From the NCBI RefSeq assembly GCF_914767665.1, contig NC_059504.1:9364501-9428500 (forward strand): a DNA stretch of 64,000 nt, read 5' to 3'. The translations under genes were made by a program, and so were the position numbers. Source of the DNA: Harmonia axyridis (Eukaryota > Arthropoda > Insecta > Coleoptera > Coccinellidae). Within the stretch, counting starts at the first letter, position 1. Each line of letters starts with the position of its first letter. The notes beneath the pieces were generated by a model, which had not been told where the DNA came from, made no database searches, and worked only from the letters and a program-made list of their open reading frames with translations. Below are positions 24,751 through 37,862 of the stretch, in pieces.

Positions 24751-25922
24751 GCTCTGAGGTTCAGATCTTGAATGCCGCGGTCGAGTTCGTTCAATAGGAA
24801 TATGAACTCTTCCGAAAGTGCAACTTGCGCATGCGTAAACTAGAAATTCTACGGGGATAATAGATTCTCTACCCATGCCTAAATGAGTAATACATGAGTT
24901 TTCTTTATTTCGTGTTTTCCTGGTCCGATGTTGATGAAAATTGTGGAACACTTTCATGAGAATGAATTTCGAAGTAAGACACTGACTCAGCTCGAATATT
25001 TATTTATTTATTGAATACCTCACAAACACCATATAAATGGAATAAAGAGATGGAAGGCCTCAAAGTAAAAAAGATTGAAATTTCTGAATTCCTTGGACAT
25101 CTTGTATAAAATCAATATGAATTATTTTAAGAGATAGCTTTGTGATTCTTATATAAACATAATTTCGCATGCATATTCCTCGTGTTTTTAGTAAAAGGAA
25201 AAATTTCATGACAAATTCTCGTGAAGAAATCTTCGTTGTAAACCTCAATTATAGTAGCAGGTGTGTGAGATTTTAAATGAACCTATTAGATGTACGTATC
25301 CGACTCAATATCAAAACTAACCGAAATAGAAGGGATTCAGAAGCTAAATTTACAGCCATGAAAGATATGTATTCTACATTCTTGACTCCAACAGTTGATT
25401 ATATATTTTGAAGTACTTCAACATTACCCTCGTCTAACGTTTCACTGCAGACATCCGCTTTTGAACGTTTTGGCACCAAGGAAAATGTAGACAGATTGAC
25501 ATACAATTAAATACGATAACCAATGTTGAATCAGTCACTGCTAATAATTGAAATAATTCCATGGTTTCGAATTACCTCGCATTTCTATCACAGCTGGCAG
25601 CTCATGGTGGGTGATTATCTCTTAGTATATCCGCACATACAGCATCTGCGTCGCCATCTTCAACATAACGGCCGTTCTTCCACAGATTAATAAACTTCTA
25701 TGTTTATTAATATCGCCCCACAAATCTTGAATATCGCAATCATACTTAACAGCTCTTAAAATTTTCGTCATTAATATAGAAGTTCCGAACTTCGTCTGAA
25801 CTGAACAGAACTTTTAAAATTTAGAGATTGAATGTGCAGAGCATATCGCCTGAAAGGAAGAATGGGAAGGCAGGGTAGTAGTTGATGGAACATTTTTTTT
25901 GAGCTATAGAACTTCAAATTGT
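24751..25922. other. CadN intron, no gene seen
   Basis: AT-rich. A short perfect palindrome TTAATAAAC...GTTTATTAA lies at about 25687-25712 and resembles two THAP-element ends placed head to head. Nothing else supported. Confidence 0.45.
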
Positions 25923-26450
25923 AATAAAACAACGATGGATTATTCGATTGACATGAATTTTATTTATCCGCAAGATAATCCTGTGGCATTACATTTTGAA
26001 TATGATTTCTGTCATATGACCGCCACGGCTGGCTCGGATGTAGTCCAATCTGGACGTCCAATTTTCGATGACTTTTTCCAACATTTGTGGCCGTATATCG
26101 GCAATAACACGGCGAATGTTGTCTTCCAAATGGTCAAGGGTTTGTGGCTTATCCGCATAGACCAATGACTTTACATAGCCCCACAGAAAGTAGTCTAGCG
26201 GTGTTAAATCACAAGATCATGGAGGCCAATTCACAGGTCCAAAACGTGAAATTAGGCGGTTACCAAACGTGTCTTTCAATGAATCGAATGTGGCACGAGC
26301 TGTGTGATATGTTGCGCCCTCTTGTTGGAACCACAGCTCCTGGACATCATGGTTGTTCAATTTAGGAATGAAAAAGTTAGTAATCATGGCTCTATACCGA
26401 TCACCATTGACTGTAACAATCTGGCCATATACCTCGAAAAAACACCTGTT
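25923..26450 (-). mobile_element. Rosa-type mariner (DD41D), truncated second copy
   Basis: Close relative of 22155-23046 on the same strand. The second catalytic Asp is changed to Glu (WFQQEGATYHTA). A stop falls after NWPP, before the TPLDYFLWG third-Asp motif, which is still readable in the next segment. The N-terminal half is absent: sequence jumps from the VTVNGDRYRAMI region to the element end ATATACCTCGAAAAAA, which is also the right end of the first copy. It cannot encode active transposase. Confidence 0.85.
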
Positions 26451-28159
26451 ACTTTTTTTTACGTTGTCAATATCAGTATTCACCTGGCAATATGAGTGTT
26501 GCCAATTCTCAATACATGATGAGTAGCCCTTGTATTGATTTGTATTGATCTTGAATCTGAGAAATGTTACAATTTCATCGCTTTGCTCTGCCTTCTTGCA
26601 TTATTCATAACTGCGAAACGAGCGTCAATAAGGCAACTTTCTCACTAAACATGGAAGATGCGAAACAGTCAATAACAGACAAACAATTAGCGCAATCGAA
26701 TAAGGAGCGAAAATTTCTGTAAAATCAAAATTCAACCAGACCAGTTCACAATGGAATTCCTCCTCGTGTTGAATATCAAGGATCCGGTCTCATTGTTCTT
26801 AATGTAGCCTTATTCTTCATTTTCAATTGTTCCCGGAGGAAGCCTCCGGAACGTTATTGGAGGCGTGAGCTGGTTTCCGAGCGTTCCATCTCATCGATTG
26901 CAGAGGTTGGGGAATCGTGCCCCGGTGGCGGGGAACCATGTTTGGAAAAATAGGAAGTACTAACGACCGGAGGCGGCAGATAGATGTGGCCACTCCTCTG
27001 AAATATACGCTTCGTGTCGCCACGTATTCCGCTCATCAGATGTTAAAAGCGTGTGTTCGTAAACAAGGGACGTAACCGCTGCGGAAGGGGGTTGTAAATT
27101 CGACGTGTGTATGATGAAAGAAATGGCTTTCTCCCGATGGACTTCGGCGGTACAGCTGCCTCCGACGATAAATATCGCTTCGGGTCATGGCGGGATTGCC
27201 GGCGTTACGTGTAGGTGAATTTTGACGACGTACGATTCGAAGGCGTATGAATTTCGGGGGTGAATTTTGATCGATAGGTTTTTCGGATTCTATAGCCGGT
27301 TGCAGAATGGAGGATGCGCCGGTTATGGATAGAGCTCGAATTAGTCTCAATAAAATCGTAGTGGTCTTTGAAATAACTTCGGATGCTATTCGAAGGCGTT
27401 CGATTTATATATATGCATTGATCGATAGGTTTTACGGCTCCTTTTCCCCAAGGGTTCCGTAAATTTGATCAATTATAATAATAATGGAATTCTCTATATG
27501 GTTGCAAAATGGTGGAGGTGTCGGTTGTAGAAGGAACTAATAGTAGTCTCTTCAAACGATAGTAAAAGTCTTTTGAAATTTTTTTAGTTGCTATTTTCGT
27601 GGATTGATTGATTAATAGGATTTTCAGTGTTCGTTCCGCGAGGAGAGAAACTTACATTAATTATGAAAATGGTCATCTTTATCAAGTTGTTAATAAACGT
27701 ATTGAACATCGTAGTGGTAACTATCCACTTCCTTGTGATGGGTAAATCAAAAATATTCAACAAATGATAAACAATAAATATAATATACATGAAATTAAGC
27801 GGTTTTAATACCTATTATTGGGAGTAGAGGAGACTGAGGTAGATTCAGATATGGGGCAGTTTCGAACTCTCAAAAATCTCTACTTCTATTAATTGTAATA
27901 TTTCTGCGACATACCTTTGTACATATGTCTTAATGAATTTCACTAATGTACGAAGTATTATCTTAATACAATACAAAGACAATTTATTTGGAATGAATAC
28001 TTAAACAATTGAGCTAACGATACGTGTTAATTCAATGAGTCATTTTGTTAACAACTATATCGAAATTATTATTTGCTTGTCTCTTACGCAGTTAATCTTT
28101 CAGAATTTAATTTCTTATAGCTGAAGCTTTCATTTTTTCGAATGACAAGTATAGTTATT
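26451..28159. other. CadN intron with a GC/CpG-rich block, no gene seen
   Basis: About 26820-27360 is much richer in C, G and CpG than its flanks. A 104-codon minus frame (27036-27350) is Arg- and Pro-rich with no domain I recognise, a pattern expected from chance frames in GC-rich DNA. Candidate conserved or regulatory intronic DNA. The rest is AT-rich with nothing supported. Confidence 0.45.
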
Positions 28160-28282
28160 TATAATACAAGTGCAGAAGGCATTGATATTCTTCCACGAGT
28201 TCAAAATTCAAAAACGAGCCACGAAGTGGCGAGTTTTGGAATGAACGAGTGGTAGAATGAGCCTTCTGTACGAGTATTATAC
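28160..28282. mobile_element. Palindromic hairpin MITE, about 123 bp
   Basis: TATAATACAAGTGCAGAAGGC at the left folds on GCCTTCTGTACGAGTATTATA at the right, and pairing continues inwards through CCACGAGTTCAAAATTC and GGAATGAACGAGTGG to a GCCACGAAGTGGC centre. The whole unit is one imperfect inverted repeat with no coding capacity, which fits a fold-back MITE. Confidence 0.75.
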
Positions 28283-29874
28283 ATTATTTTCTCTAATTCA
28301 TTGCATTTTCATTGAAATTAATGAAATATTTCCATAAATATATTTTAGTGATTTTTGCATTGAAAAATGTTGGTTGGCAGAACTGATTTCTTTAAGGCAA
28401 ATTAATGAATTGACAGATAAAGCCGTGGCGGAAAGTTCGGATAACCAACATAGAATAATAAAATATAACCATGAAAACTGTGCGTTTCTGATATATTCTC
28501 GCACGATTTTGTTCTACAAGATGTGGAAGAATGAACAGAATAACCACAGAATTAGAGAAAATATGTTATCGAATATTCTTCAAGAGTGAAAGTGAATTTT
28601 CCAATAACTTTGATCTTTAGCTCAATTCGCTGAAGTAGTTGTTTAGGTCTTGACAAATCAACGATATAAAAGATTGCAGAACCCACCGTTAGCCCTTTTG
28701 AACCCACCGTTTAGGACCAAAACAACCCGCAAATATCTCAGGGCATATCTCAGCGTTATTCATACATATATTTCTATCCGCCCCATTGAACTACCCCTCG
28801 ATTACGAAGTGGCTTGAGCCTTTATTCTATTTCCATCAAATCTCCCCTTAGCAACTTTTATTCTGGCTCGTCGAACATTTTTTTCGGGTTTTTCTGCACC
28901 TCAAGCGTGTTGGGATGAGCTACAATAAATCAAACACCCCCTTTACACCACCATATCTGCTATATTCAAAGTAGCGCAATACGTGCCCTTCAAAATTATG
29001 TAAAAGAGTATCCATTCTCGGGATTCATTGAAGAAAAACTAATGTCGATGTGAGCTTTGTTACAATCAGTTTTAGTTGTGAAAATTATCCTTGAGATAAT
29101 GTACATTTTTTTAATGCCATTAATGAGAAATATTAACTGAAACTAGAATTTATTATTGGATAGAATGTATTCAATAGGACGACTTGAATTACAAACTTAT
29201 GTGTTTTGAAAGAGACTGATTATATCAACTCTTTCAAATTGTATGTGGGAATAAATAATTTACTATAAGAATTTCGAGTTTAATCTATTTTTCAGAAGTC
29301 TCATAAGAAGAAAAATCAATTATTGATTTGAACGAACAATGAACAATTTCAATCAAAAAAAGAGGGATATTAATCAATCAAAATCGAAAAATTTCATGAC
29401 TCGATTTATGGTTTTCCATCAATACTCCCTCAACAAATTTTTTCAACCCAATGCAGCACTAATTATCAACACCGATTCATGAATGCAATCTGTACAATGA
29501 TTCATGGAATTCGATTAACGTGCAAATTTTCTTCAATTCGAATTGAGTTTTTTTTTTGCAGTGAACTATTCACTCGGTTTTTTTTTGTCATACTCGATAG
29601 ATTTGAATATATTCATTACGGAATGAATTATTGCGTTCGCCAATATGAGTTTGTTGGGTGGAAGTGGGGTATTGATTTTTCGATGTTGATGAACACAGTT
29701 TTCATGCGAAAAAGCATTGTTGGGATATGTTTTGGTGAATTTCTCTCGATACGCAAAATCAATTTTCAATGTTTCCTTTCCAATATGGATTGCAAACTGC
29801 AGTTTGAATTATAAATTGTGGACAGTCAGTGAATATTGATCCCCTCTGAACAATTCAACTTTGAATTGTATCAG
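28283..29874. other. CadN intron, no gene seen
   Basis: AT-rich. GAACCCACCGTT occurs twice near 28679-28710. A 111-codon plus frame (29479-29814) is rich in aromatic and hydrophobic residues but shows no domain, so I treat it as chance. Confidence 0.45.
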
Positions 29875-30255
29875 GGGTATGCGGTACAATTGAAAAAAAA
29901 AGCTATGAACAAAGCAATCAGCCAGTATTGGTGAATAGGAGAAGAATTGTGTTTCATCAGGATAACACCAGGCGGCACACATTTTGGATGATGCGCCAGA
30001 AACTCCAGGAGCTCGAATGGCAAGTTCTCAAGCATCCAATATACCTGGATTCCACTCACCAAACCTGGCAAAAAAAGACTACCACCTGTTTAGGACCAAC
30101 AGGTTTAAGGGTACAAATTTGGCCTTAAAAGATGAATGTTAAAACTGGTAATCCAAGTTCTACGCCAATAGGTTCAAGGGCTTCTACAAAAAGTTAGATT
30201 GTCGTTGGCAACAAGTTATTGAACAGATCGATGCATTTAGTATATCCAAGATCTC
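29875..30255 (+). mobile_element. Mariner transposase C-terminal fragment
   Basis: Plus-strand frame 29928-30128 starts VNRRRIVFHQDNTRRHTFWM, with the second catalytic Asp in HQDN, then MRQKLQELEWQVLKHP. After a shift the relic continues with DYHLFRTNRFKGTN and, near 30190-30235, WQQVIEQ, the usual mariner C-terminal order. The third Asp region is scrambled (the SPDLAPSD motif reads as LDSTHQTW). The N-terminal half is missing. It is one of the few relics in sense orientation to CadN. Confidence 0.8.
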
Positions 30256-31519
30256 TTGGAGAATATTTCGATTATAGAAGGGTTGTCCAATTTTCCAGAA
30301 ATTCCTTTGGGGTCAGTAAATTTATTGCCTAATAATACTTTCACATGAATTCCGGTATTTAGTGTATCCACTTCAAAGAGTATCTAGCCAAGCGTTTTTA
30401 TGGACCAGTTCAAGTGACTTCGGATATACTATACTTGAATTGGATGATTGTTAAAATTTTTATAAATAATTGAACTATAGCGAAAACTCATTTGTCTCAA
30501 ACCCAATACTCCTCAAAGATGCCATTATACAAAAACAAAATGGAGTGTAAAATGTTCGCATTCAACCTCAAATTGTATTGTATTGGAGAAGCAACCGAAT
30601 TAATTGCTCATCCATAGTCGAAAAGAGTTGCTTATAAGGTGAATGCTATTTTGTAATCATACTTAGAAAAAAATAATTACTCATCTGATGAATTTCGATA
30701 TTCCTGAGAAAAATCGTCAATATTCTTGCCAACATCAAAAGACCGACGCCATCCAACTCAGTGACAAATTCAGCGCGATCCAATTAAGAGGCAACATCAA
30801 ACTTTAAAGAATTCCGCCGGACCAAAATTCTGGCGATGATCCAGTAGCCAGAAACTGTTGTTTCAATTATGAATGGTAACGAGTTTCAACACGTCGACTT
30901 CGGTTGAATGAACTTGAGACCGCGTTCGCTTTCTGTGGGCTTCTCTCTGCCTCCTCCACAGAAAGTTAAATTGTGGCTTCTGGTAATTACTGAGTTTGCC
31001 AACTGAACGAATTTGGTAGGAATAGAATCGAAACTTCTCCGATGGGAATGTTTCATTATTAGGGAGGGTACAATGAGAATTTAATTTTCGGAGTTTCGCA
31101 CTGATGCCGACATTTCGCACTATTAACTTTCTGTTGTATCGACGCTTTAGAATTTTTTCGGTACGGTCCTGTGTTTTCGTCAGGTCAAGGTTATCTTTTG
31201 TGTGGATGATGAAGTAGGCTTTTAAAAAAAAAGTAAAAATTTTGATTGTTTTTTAGAAAATAACATTGTTATGTTTTTACAACTCTCGGGGAGATTTCTC
31301 ATAAAGTCAGCAAGCCGATTGAAAAGGACTAATTTTATTTTGTTTTTAGAAGCTCCAAGGTGACTTTTCATCATCAGTATTTTTTATATCCCGAGAAATG
31401 AATTTAAATCGCCCACAGTGCTTTTTAATTGCGCGCTTCCCACTATAGATATAATATATATTCGGTGACATAAAAAATGCAAAACCAAGGATGGATCCAA
31501 TTCCAATCCAATATCATTC
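30256..31519. other. CadN intron, no gene seen
   Basis: AT-rich, with no recognisable coding or repeat feature. Confidence 0.5.
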
Positions 31520-32445
31520 AAAATAATTAAGTCTTCATGAAAACCTTGACATAATACTCGTTCTTACTATCGAAATTATCGGAAATATGTCTTGCGGTAT
31601 CGTAAGATAGCACATATACCCTAATACCTGATTTAAATCCATGTGTAAACCAAATGGAGGGGTTTTTGTCCAAGCAATTCACGAAATTCATTGCACTGAG
31701 ACTGTCATCAATGACCGTTTCAAAGGGTACTTTGAAATCGAATATAGTTGGTATCACATTCGAGGGTTTCTCCAAGAGATTTGAATTTAATTGATCCAAT
31801 ATCCCCAAATGTCCAATCCAGTTTCTCGAACGGAGATTCCCATTGTGGTATATTTTTATTGCTTCCAGAAAGCTACATTTTCTCACATGTAAGAGTGAGG
31901 GAAGCAGATCAATTAGAACCTCAAGCGCTGCTGTGGCAGTTGTGTGTATAGTTCCCGCAACATAGACCAATACAGACTAGCCTCTGCAGTTTCTGCAGCT
32001 GGCTGTGTGTGGCGATCTCTTCAGTTTTTGTCCACCATGCTAAAGACGTAGATGACAATAGCGAATGGTACTGCAGTGTATATCTATAGTACCTTACCTA
32101 GTGTCATGCCCCATGTCTTTCCAAAGAGTCTTTTGCAGACCAACATTGGTGAAGTAGCCCTGGAAAGAGTTGTGTCTTTATGTTTCCTCCAGTTGAGCTT
32201 ACTATCCAGATTAACATCCAGATATTTACACTACCTGGAAAAGTTGAGAGTCTTGTCCTTCAGAACCGGTGCTCTGAGGTTAAGATTCCTTCCTCATAGA
32301 ATGGAATCAGTGTTGTTTTTGAGAGATTCACAGTTAGTTCTTCTTCCTCGCACCATTTCTCGATACTACTTCGACCATTCATCAGTGTGCAGTATATATT
32401 TCAAAGACTTTTGTGAATTTTGTGGTTTTGACATTTCTGCCTCTT
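31520..32445 (-). mobile_element. Non-LTR retrotransposon fragment: end of RT to start of RNase H
   Basis: Minus-strand frames give, from high to low coordinates, VKYL-like and LDSKLNWRKH segments, ATSPMLVCKRLFGKTWGMTL, then a 147-codon open frame (31527-31970). That frame has TATAALEVLIDLLP, GHLGILDQLNSNLLEKPSNV and IPTIFDFKVPFETVI, which bridge reverse transcriptase and RNase H in R1/I-type elements. The start of RNase H reads WFTHGFKSGIRVYV: the catalytic Asp of the usual TDGSK motif is His. The body and zinc tail of RNase H are absent. Probably related to the fragments at 48759-49760 and 51759-52815. Confidence 0.8.
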
Positions 32446-35400
32446 GATGATGGTAAGATAACCGAAACATGTTGGGCTTGAATGCATTGAATTTTATGAA
32501 GTTAAAGAGCTTTTACTTTTAATTATCACCTATAAAAGTCGTTCAACTCGGCGAAACATCCTTCGCCTTTCCTTCAACACCTCATTAGCATTTTCGGCCA
32601 TCCCTCGATAAACGCATCCTCATTAACATTTTCCATTACCGGAACCGCTAGTTAATAGTATAAATCCCGAATATCCACAACGAATTACTGCGGAACCATA
32701 ATTTCTGTAATCGCCCGGATGACGTTCGCGAAATGAAACAGAATTCAATTAGGAATTTCATTCCGTACACCGAGGTCTGTTAATTAAATTCAGTTCTGCA
32801 TCTCGATGGCGCCTTTATCCATCGGCTGAACGTTTGATGATCAAATTAACATTGTCTATCGAGGGGGATGCACGGGCGAGCTGATTAAACGATGATCTGT
32901 ACATAACAGGATATGATTATTGGCTGACCCGACGCTTCCTTTCATCTAGATACCACCCGAGGTGGAAAGAGATTTTTAGACTCCATATGGCGATTGTTTG
33001 TTGCGGTATGTAGTGTGTAATGTTGCATATGAGAGTGATTTTGAGGTCGAACTGTTTCCAATAGCTATTTATTGTCAATGAGCTTGTTTGGTTGGGAACT
33101 ATCGTAACTGTTTGTCATTCACTTCGTTTTATATCCAGGTATAATGAAATGAATAGGAATACTGGAAGGATGAGGTCAAGAGGCAAGAACTGAAGTTTTG
33201 AAATTCTTCTCGGTTTTCTTATATACCTTTGACATTCTGTTGCGAGGATGCTCTTCAGCTTTGATATGAACTTTCCTTGAGAACACACGTTCCCACACAA
33301 AGGCATATTGTGTTACAGGTAAATTTAAATACGCCTTTATTTTACGACGAAGATGTATTCCGCCCTAAACAGAATGTTGGGGAGGAATCGAGGAGTTTTA
33401 TTTCTGCGTGAGATACTTTCAGAAAATGCACTTCGAGTGTTGTTTATCTCTAGATCTACATTGCAAATGTCTCAGATAATTTAGTCGAAATCACCTTTCA
33501 TGCCAGGATTTTTATTTGTTTGGCGGTTTCATCTCAAAGACAAGGTGTTTCAGAAGAGTTTATTTGTGAAAAAATTATTGAAGAAAAATGAGCCAATAAT
33601 CATTAAAATACACTATTGGGAAGTTCATTTCTTGAAGATAATGTGGTCCAAATGTCTACTCAAGCTGCGCTCTCGTGATTCGCGAACTAAATTCTCGTGA
33701 ATCAGTGTATAATCGAATATTGTCTATACTCTTGTGATATTATAACTGATTATTTCACTTCTGAAAATTTATATTATAATTATTATAAAATATAAATATG
33801 TATTTGTATTTATATTATATTATATATATTTATCATTCGAAGGGTGAATTTCGAATGTTAAACTTATGGAAACAATTCAGATAGAACTGGACATGTTATC
33901 GTTCGTTGATTGATCATTATTTGGTGTTTCTTGGCTGATAACCAATTATTTAATGGATTTCATTATTTAGTAGAATAGAGGAGAAAATACTGGCAGCACA
34001 AAAATCTAGGAAACATCAAATCGTTGCTTTAACTATGCAACATTATTGTTGCTCGTGTTTCGTAAAATTTTATGAGATTTTATGTGGGCAGATTTTATTT
34101 CCCAACCCGTAGGAATCCTGATCTATTCATGAAATACACGCAGAGTTTTCACGCTAATAAACCACCCATAAATCCAATATAATCTCATTCATCAGGCAAA
34201 TCCAGAAATTTTATCGACTTATCCGGGTTGGCTCCATCCACAGCGGATCTTTTCGAAATTTGCTCACTTTATAGCCCCCTTTTATTGGTACAGGAAAATT
34301 CTCGCTCCAACAGTTTATGCCCCCAGTAACGGCCAAATCATCTTAATTGACTTCTTGACAGTACCATTCTTCAATTTTATTCTTTCATTAGAGGACAGTA
34401 CACGACAGAAAGGGTTATATTCCCTTTATTCAGGGGAGAAATCGTTTCATTTATTATCGATTTGATAGCCGATAAATTTGAGTAATGGTAGTTTTTATCG
34501 AGCAGAAATCGGGATATATCGTTGCATTCGCGATTGTGGAGTTTATTCGATATTTCGCAATCACCGCGCAATGCTATTTCACGAAATGCTCGCGATATAG
34601 CTGACATAATTCGGCAACGAATTTCATGAATCATGAAAGAATTTTAGAGGGGAAAATTCGTTTCGGTTCAGTGACGCTATAATTATATGAATAACTGGAA
34701 TGGTCTCAGCAATACCGGAAATTCGTTGAAAACAGCTTCTTTTTTTGTTGTTTATTTTTAATGATGAACTTTTGGAAACGATCCCAATATGTCAGGAGGC
34801 GAAACACCAAAATGATTATACCACGCCGTCAATGATTGACTTATCAATACGACTTAACTATGGAAACATGAGCTATATAATCTACAATAGAAAGATTGCG
34901 TTTGCTTAAGAGGCCTATTTGAATTGTCTCGATGAGTTCATTCAAAATTCACATTTCGAGTGGTTCAATATGAATTTCGAGGAGTAAAATAATCCAAAAT
35001 AGGAAAATTGCGATTCCGTAAGAGGAAACTCTACCAAGGGACGGAATTATCGATATTTCTTCTTACAGATCATCGATTTTTATGGGGATGTTTTCTCATA
35101 ATTCTTCTAACAATAATCTAAATTGTTGTATTTTAATATTTTCAATTCGCAAATGAAAATAAAATCAAGAATTTTGGTAACATCTCGTTTTTCGCAAAAT
35201 AAGAGATGATATGGTATCCCTTTGAAGCATTGATGTATTGGAAGAATATTTGGAATAGAAAATCCGATCAAAAATCATTACAAAAACGACAAAACTCTGA
35301 TCTTGTGAAAATTTATAAATGGATTCGTAAAGTACTCGCTATCGACGAAATTTTGAAGTATTGTAATATTCATAACTTGTACTGATCATTCAATCTTTCT

Positions 35401-37579
35401 GGCAACACTTTGTATTATTTGTCTCCCTCTTTTTCTTGGCAAATATCAACAGATCACGAGAATGTCACGTAATGAGGTTCCTTTTCAACTTAAATCTTGG
35501 ATTGAATTGATTTTTCGATAAAGATAGTAAGTCATTTGCTCGGAATTTTTGTCTCTTTCTGATTTTATTTTTATTTTTCTGAAACAAGGCTACTGAAAAT
35601 GAATCGTGTATGTGTAATATCAACAAAGTTGAATGAATATATTCAATTTTCGGAATAAATCAAAGGCTGGAGCTTTGGTGCCCCGTATGCTTCGAGGGGA
35701 GAGTTTCTCACCAAAAACCCTTCCAACTGTAGAATTGCTATTAGACGTACTAGAATGTTTTATGTTCATTGCCCGAAACAGCAGTATTTAGACTGTAAAT
35801 GCCGCAAAGAGTGCCATTTATTATTCCTAAGGTCAGTTTTGCTAAACTTATTACGCTGCCATTTCAAAAGGGGATGGATAATTATACTTGTACTCCCCAG
35901 GACAGCTACGGCTCTGTTTCTAATATAATTATATGTGTTTTTCCTTCGAATTCAACGGTTAAATGTGGATTAAAAATACATTTTTGGAAAGTTGAGTTTT
36001 GAAAATATTATGTTTTACTTTTTTGGAAAATTTGTATATTTGCTCAAACAATTACTTGTTATTTTCGAGCGCTCGTCTCTCGCTGTGTCATTTAGTCACA
36101 ATGTCTGCAAGTTCGTTAATGAGAAATATCCCTTTACGGGTTTCTCAAATTTGTAGCCAGAAAAGTAGAAAATTTGAGTACAAAGTTGAGGTATCGGTTT
36201 TTTGAATTAAATAAAAATTTCAATGTTTGCGAAATTCCGAGCTGAGCTCGAAATATAGTAAACTCAGTTGAAATAGAACGTAACTATACCATTAAAAATG
36301 AATAAGATTGTTCATGGAAAACATTGCGTGACAGTTCATTTCGTAATATACAAATTCATCGGAAATGACAAACATTGATCAATGAGATAAGAATTTCGTT
36401 TAGTCCAGAACTATGATTCGACTAAAATCATGCAACAACTATAAAAACAAAGAAAAAATTATTCACTGATATTTGAATCACGACATGTATCATACGAATA
36501 TAAAAAATAATAGGCTAAACTGACATCATTACTAATGATATCGTGCCTATCACATTGGAATTGATAACGGGTAATTATTTATTATTCACAGGTTTCGATT
36601 ACTCATTTCATTAATAACTGAAATCGTGATGCAGTTTTATCATTGTTGGGACTCTATTCGAATTGAAGCCAAAAATTTGGGTCAGTTGAATCCACTGAAT
36701 CGAATAGAAAAGATTAAATTGTGAAAAGCGTTGTTGTGCTATTGTTGGATAAAAATCGATGTGGACAAAATACATGGAATTCATTTCTTTTTCTAGTTTC
36801 ACGTGTTCAATCATACCATATCTTTCTGGTCAGTTCTAGATTTGCATACCATCCATACCTTGTAAATAAATTCATTTTTGAAAAGTTGATCGTTCATCCA
36901 ATCTCCATAATTTTATGCAAAGAAATATAAAATAAATTTTACACTCATTAGAAGTATGACGAAACAATCGTTGTGATAACTAATTGGTGAAAGTGGAGAT
37001 TTCTGAAAAATTTTAATTTTATTCAAATCAATAAGTAAACAGTAATTATGAAATATCTAATATGCGCCAAATTTCTAACAGGAACAAACTATGTCTAGAA
37101 CGAAGAGTATCTCGTAGGTATTGAAGCAAGATATTCCATTGTTAGAGAACAACCTTTTATGAATGTAGCGTACAAGTGCCAGTAGCTCGTTCATTCCAGC
37201 TGACTCGACAGAGTCCGCAATTCTGATTTGATTAGAGTGTTATCCCAATTTGGCTAAGTTGCCAAGCTACTCTTTTCCAATGATAACTAATTGGGTTTCC
37301 GATAGACTCGCTTTCTCTAGTCGTATCTGATCTGCTGCTATCCGAGAGCCTTCATCGATGACAATTTATTTTCACCCTCCAACGAATCCATTGATTGACT
37401 TTTCTCCAAAACCATCAATTTCCCGAGGAAAACTTTCAGCGAACTGAAAGAGGTGTTCACTTGAAAGATTATTGTGCTGCCTTCCTAGAACCTTATTTAT
37501 AAGCACCTTTATTGAACATTACAAGGAAAATATTATATTTTGCTCTTTTTTTCAACATGAAATGATGAATTGAGATAAA
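32446..37579. other. CadN intron, no gene seen
   Basis: The stretch at about 32530-32960 is GC/CpG-richer than its flanks. AT-rich low-complexity sequence fills 33770-33835. Several frames of 60-85 codons (such as 34377-34634) have no recognisable domain. Nothing else supported. Confidence 0.5.
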
Positions 37580-37862
37580 AACTTCCTCTGAAAAAAAAAA
37601 TCGATTTTATTCTTCAATATAATCACCATCAAGATTGATACACCACTCCTCTAACCTTCCAATATTTTTCTCTAAAAAAATTCTTCTTTGCTCTCAATAG
37701 AGGCTCGAACTTCGGCACCCACCTCTTCAATTTGACCACCGCTTTCATAAATGTATGAAGATAGTCAATAAATAATATACGTTCCAAAATAAGGATGCTA
37801 CAACCTTGCCAGCTGATGTTCGCTTTGGGCAGCTTTCACCGATTGATTTTCACTTAGTTGAA
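37580..37862 (-). mobile_element. Mariner-like relic with deleted centre
   Basis: Minus-strand frames give KAAQSEHQLARL followed by an altered VFWD region, then QIEEVGAEVRASIESKEEFF, EEWCINLDGDYIEE and a stop. These are the middle and extreme C-terminal motifs of an irritans-like mariner, joined after loss of the catalytic core between them. No ends or target site are clear. It is a different family from 356-1622 because its C-terminus ends DGDYIEE. Confidence 0.65.

Noticed and set aside
25687..25712. Short palindrome TTAATAAAC...GTTTATTAA resembling head-to-head THAP-element ends
   Set aside because: Only nine paired bases of AT-rich sequence; too short to separate from chance.
29479..29814. 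111-codon hydrophobic plus-strand frame
   Set aside because: Runs of T give Phe-rich chance peptides; no signal peptide plus domain arrangement.
33770..33835. TA-rich stretch suspected as a matrix-attachment or origin region
   Set aside because: Low-complexity AT sequence is common in this intron and gives no specific signal.
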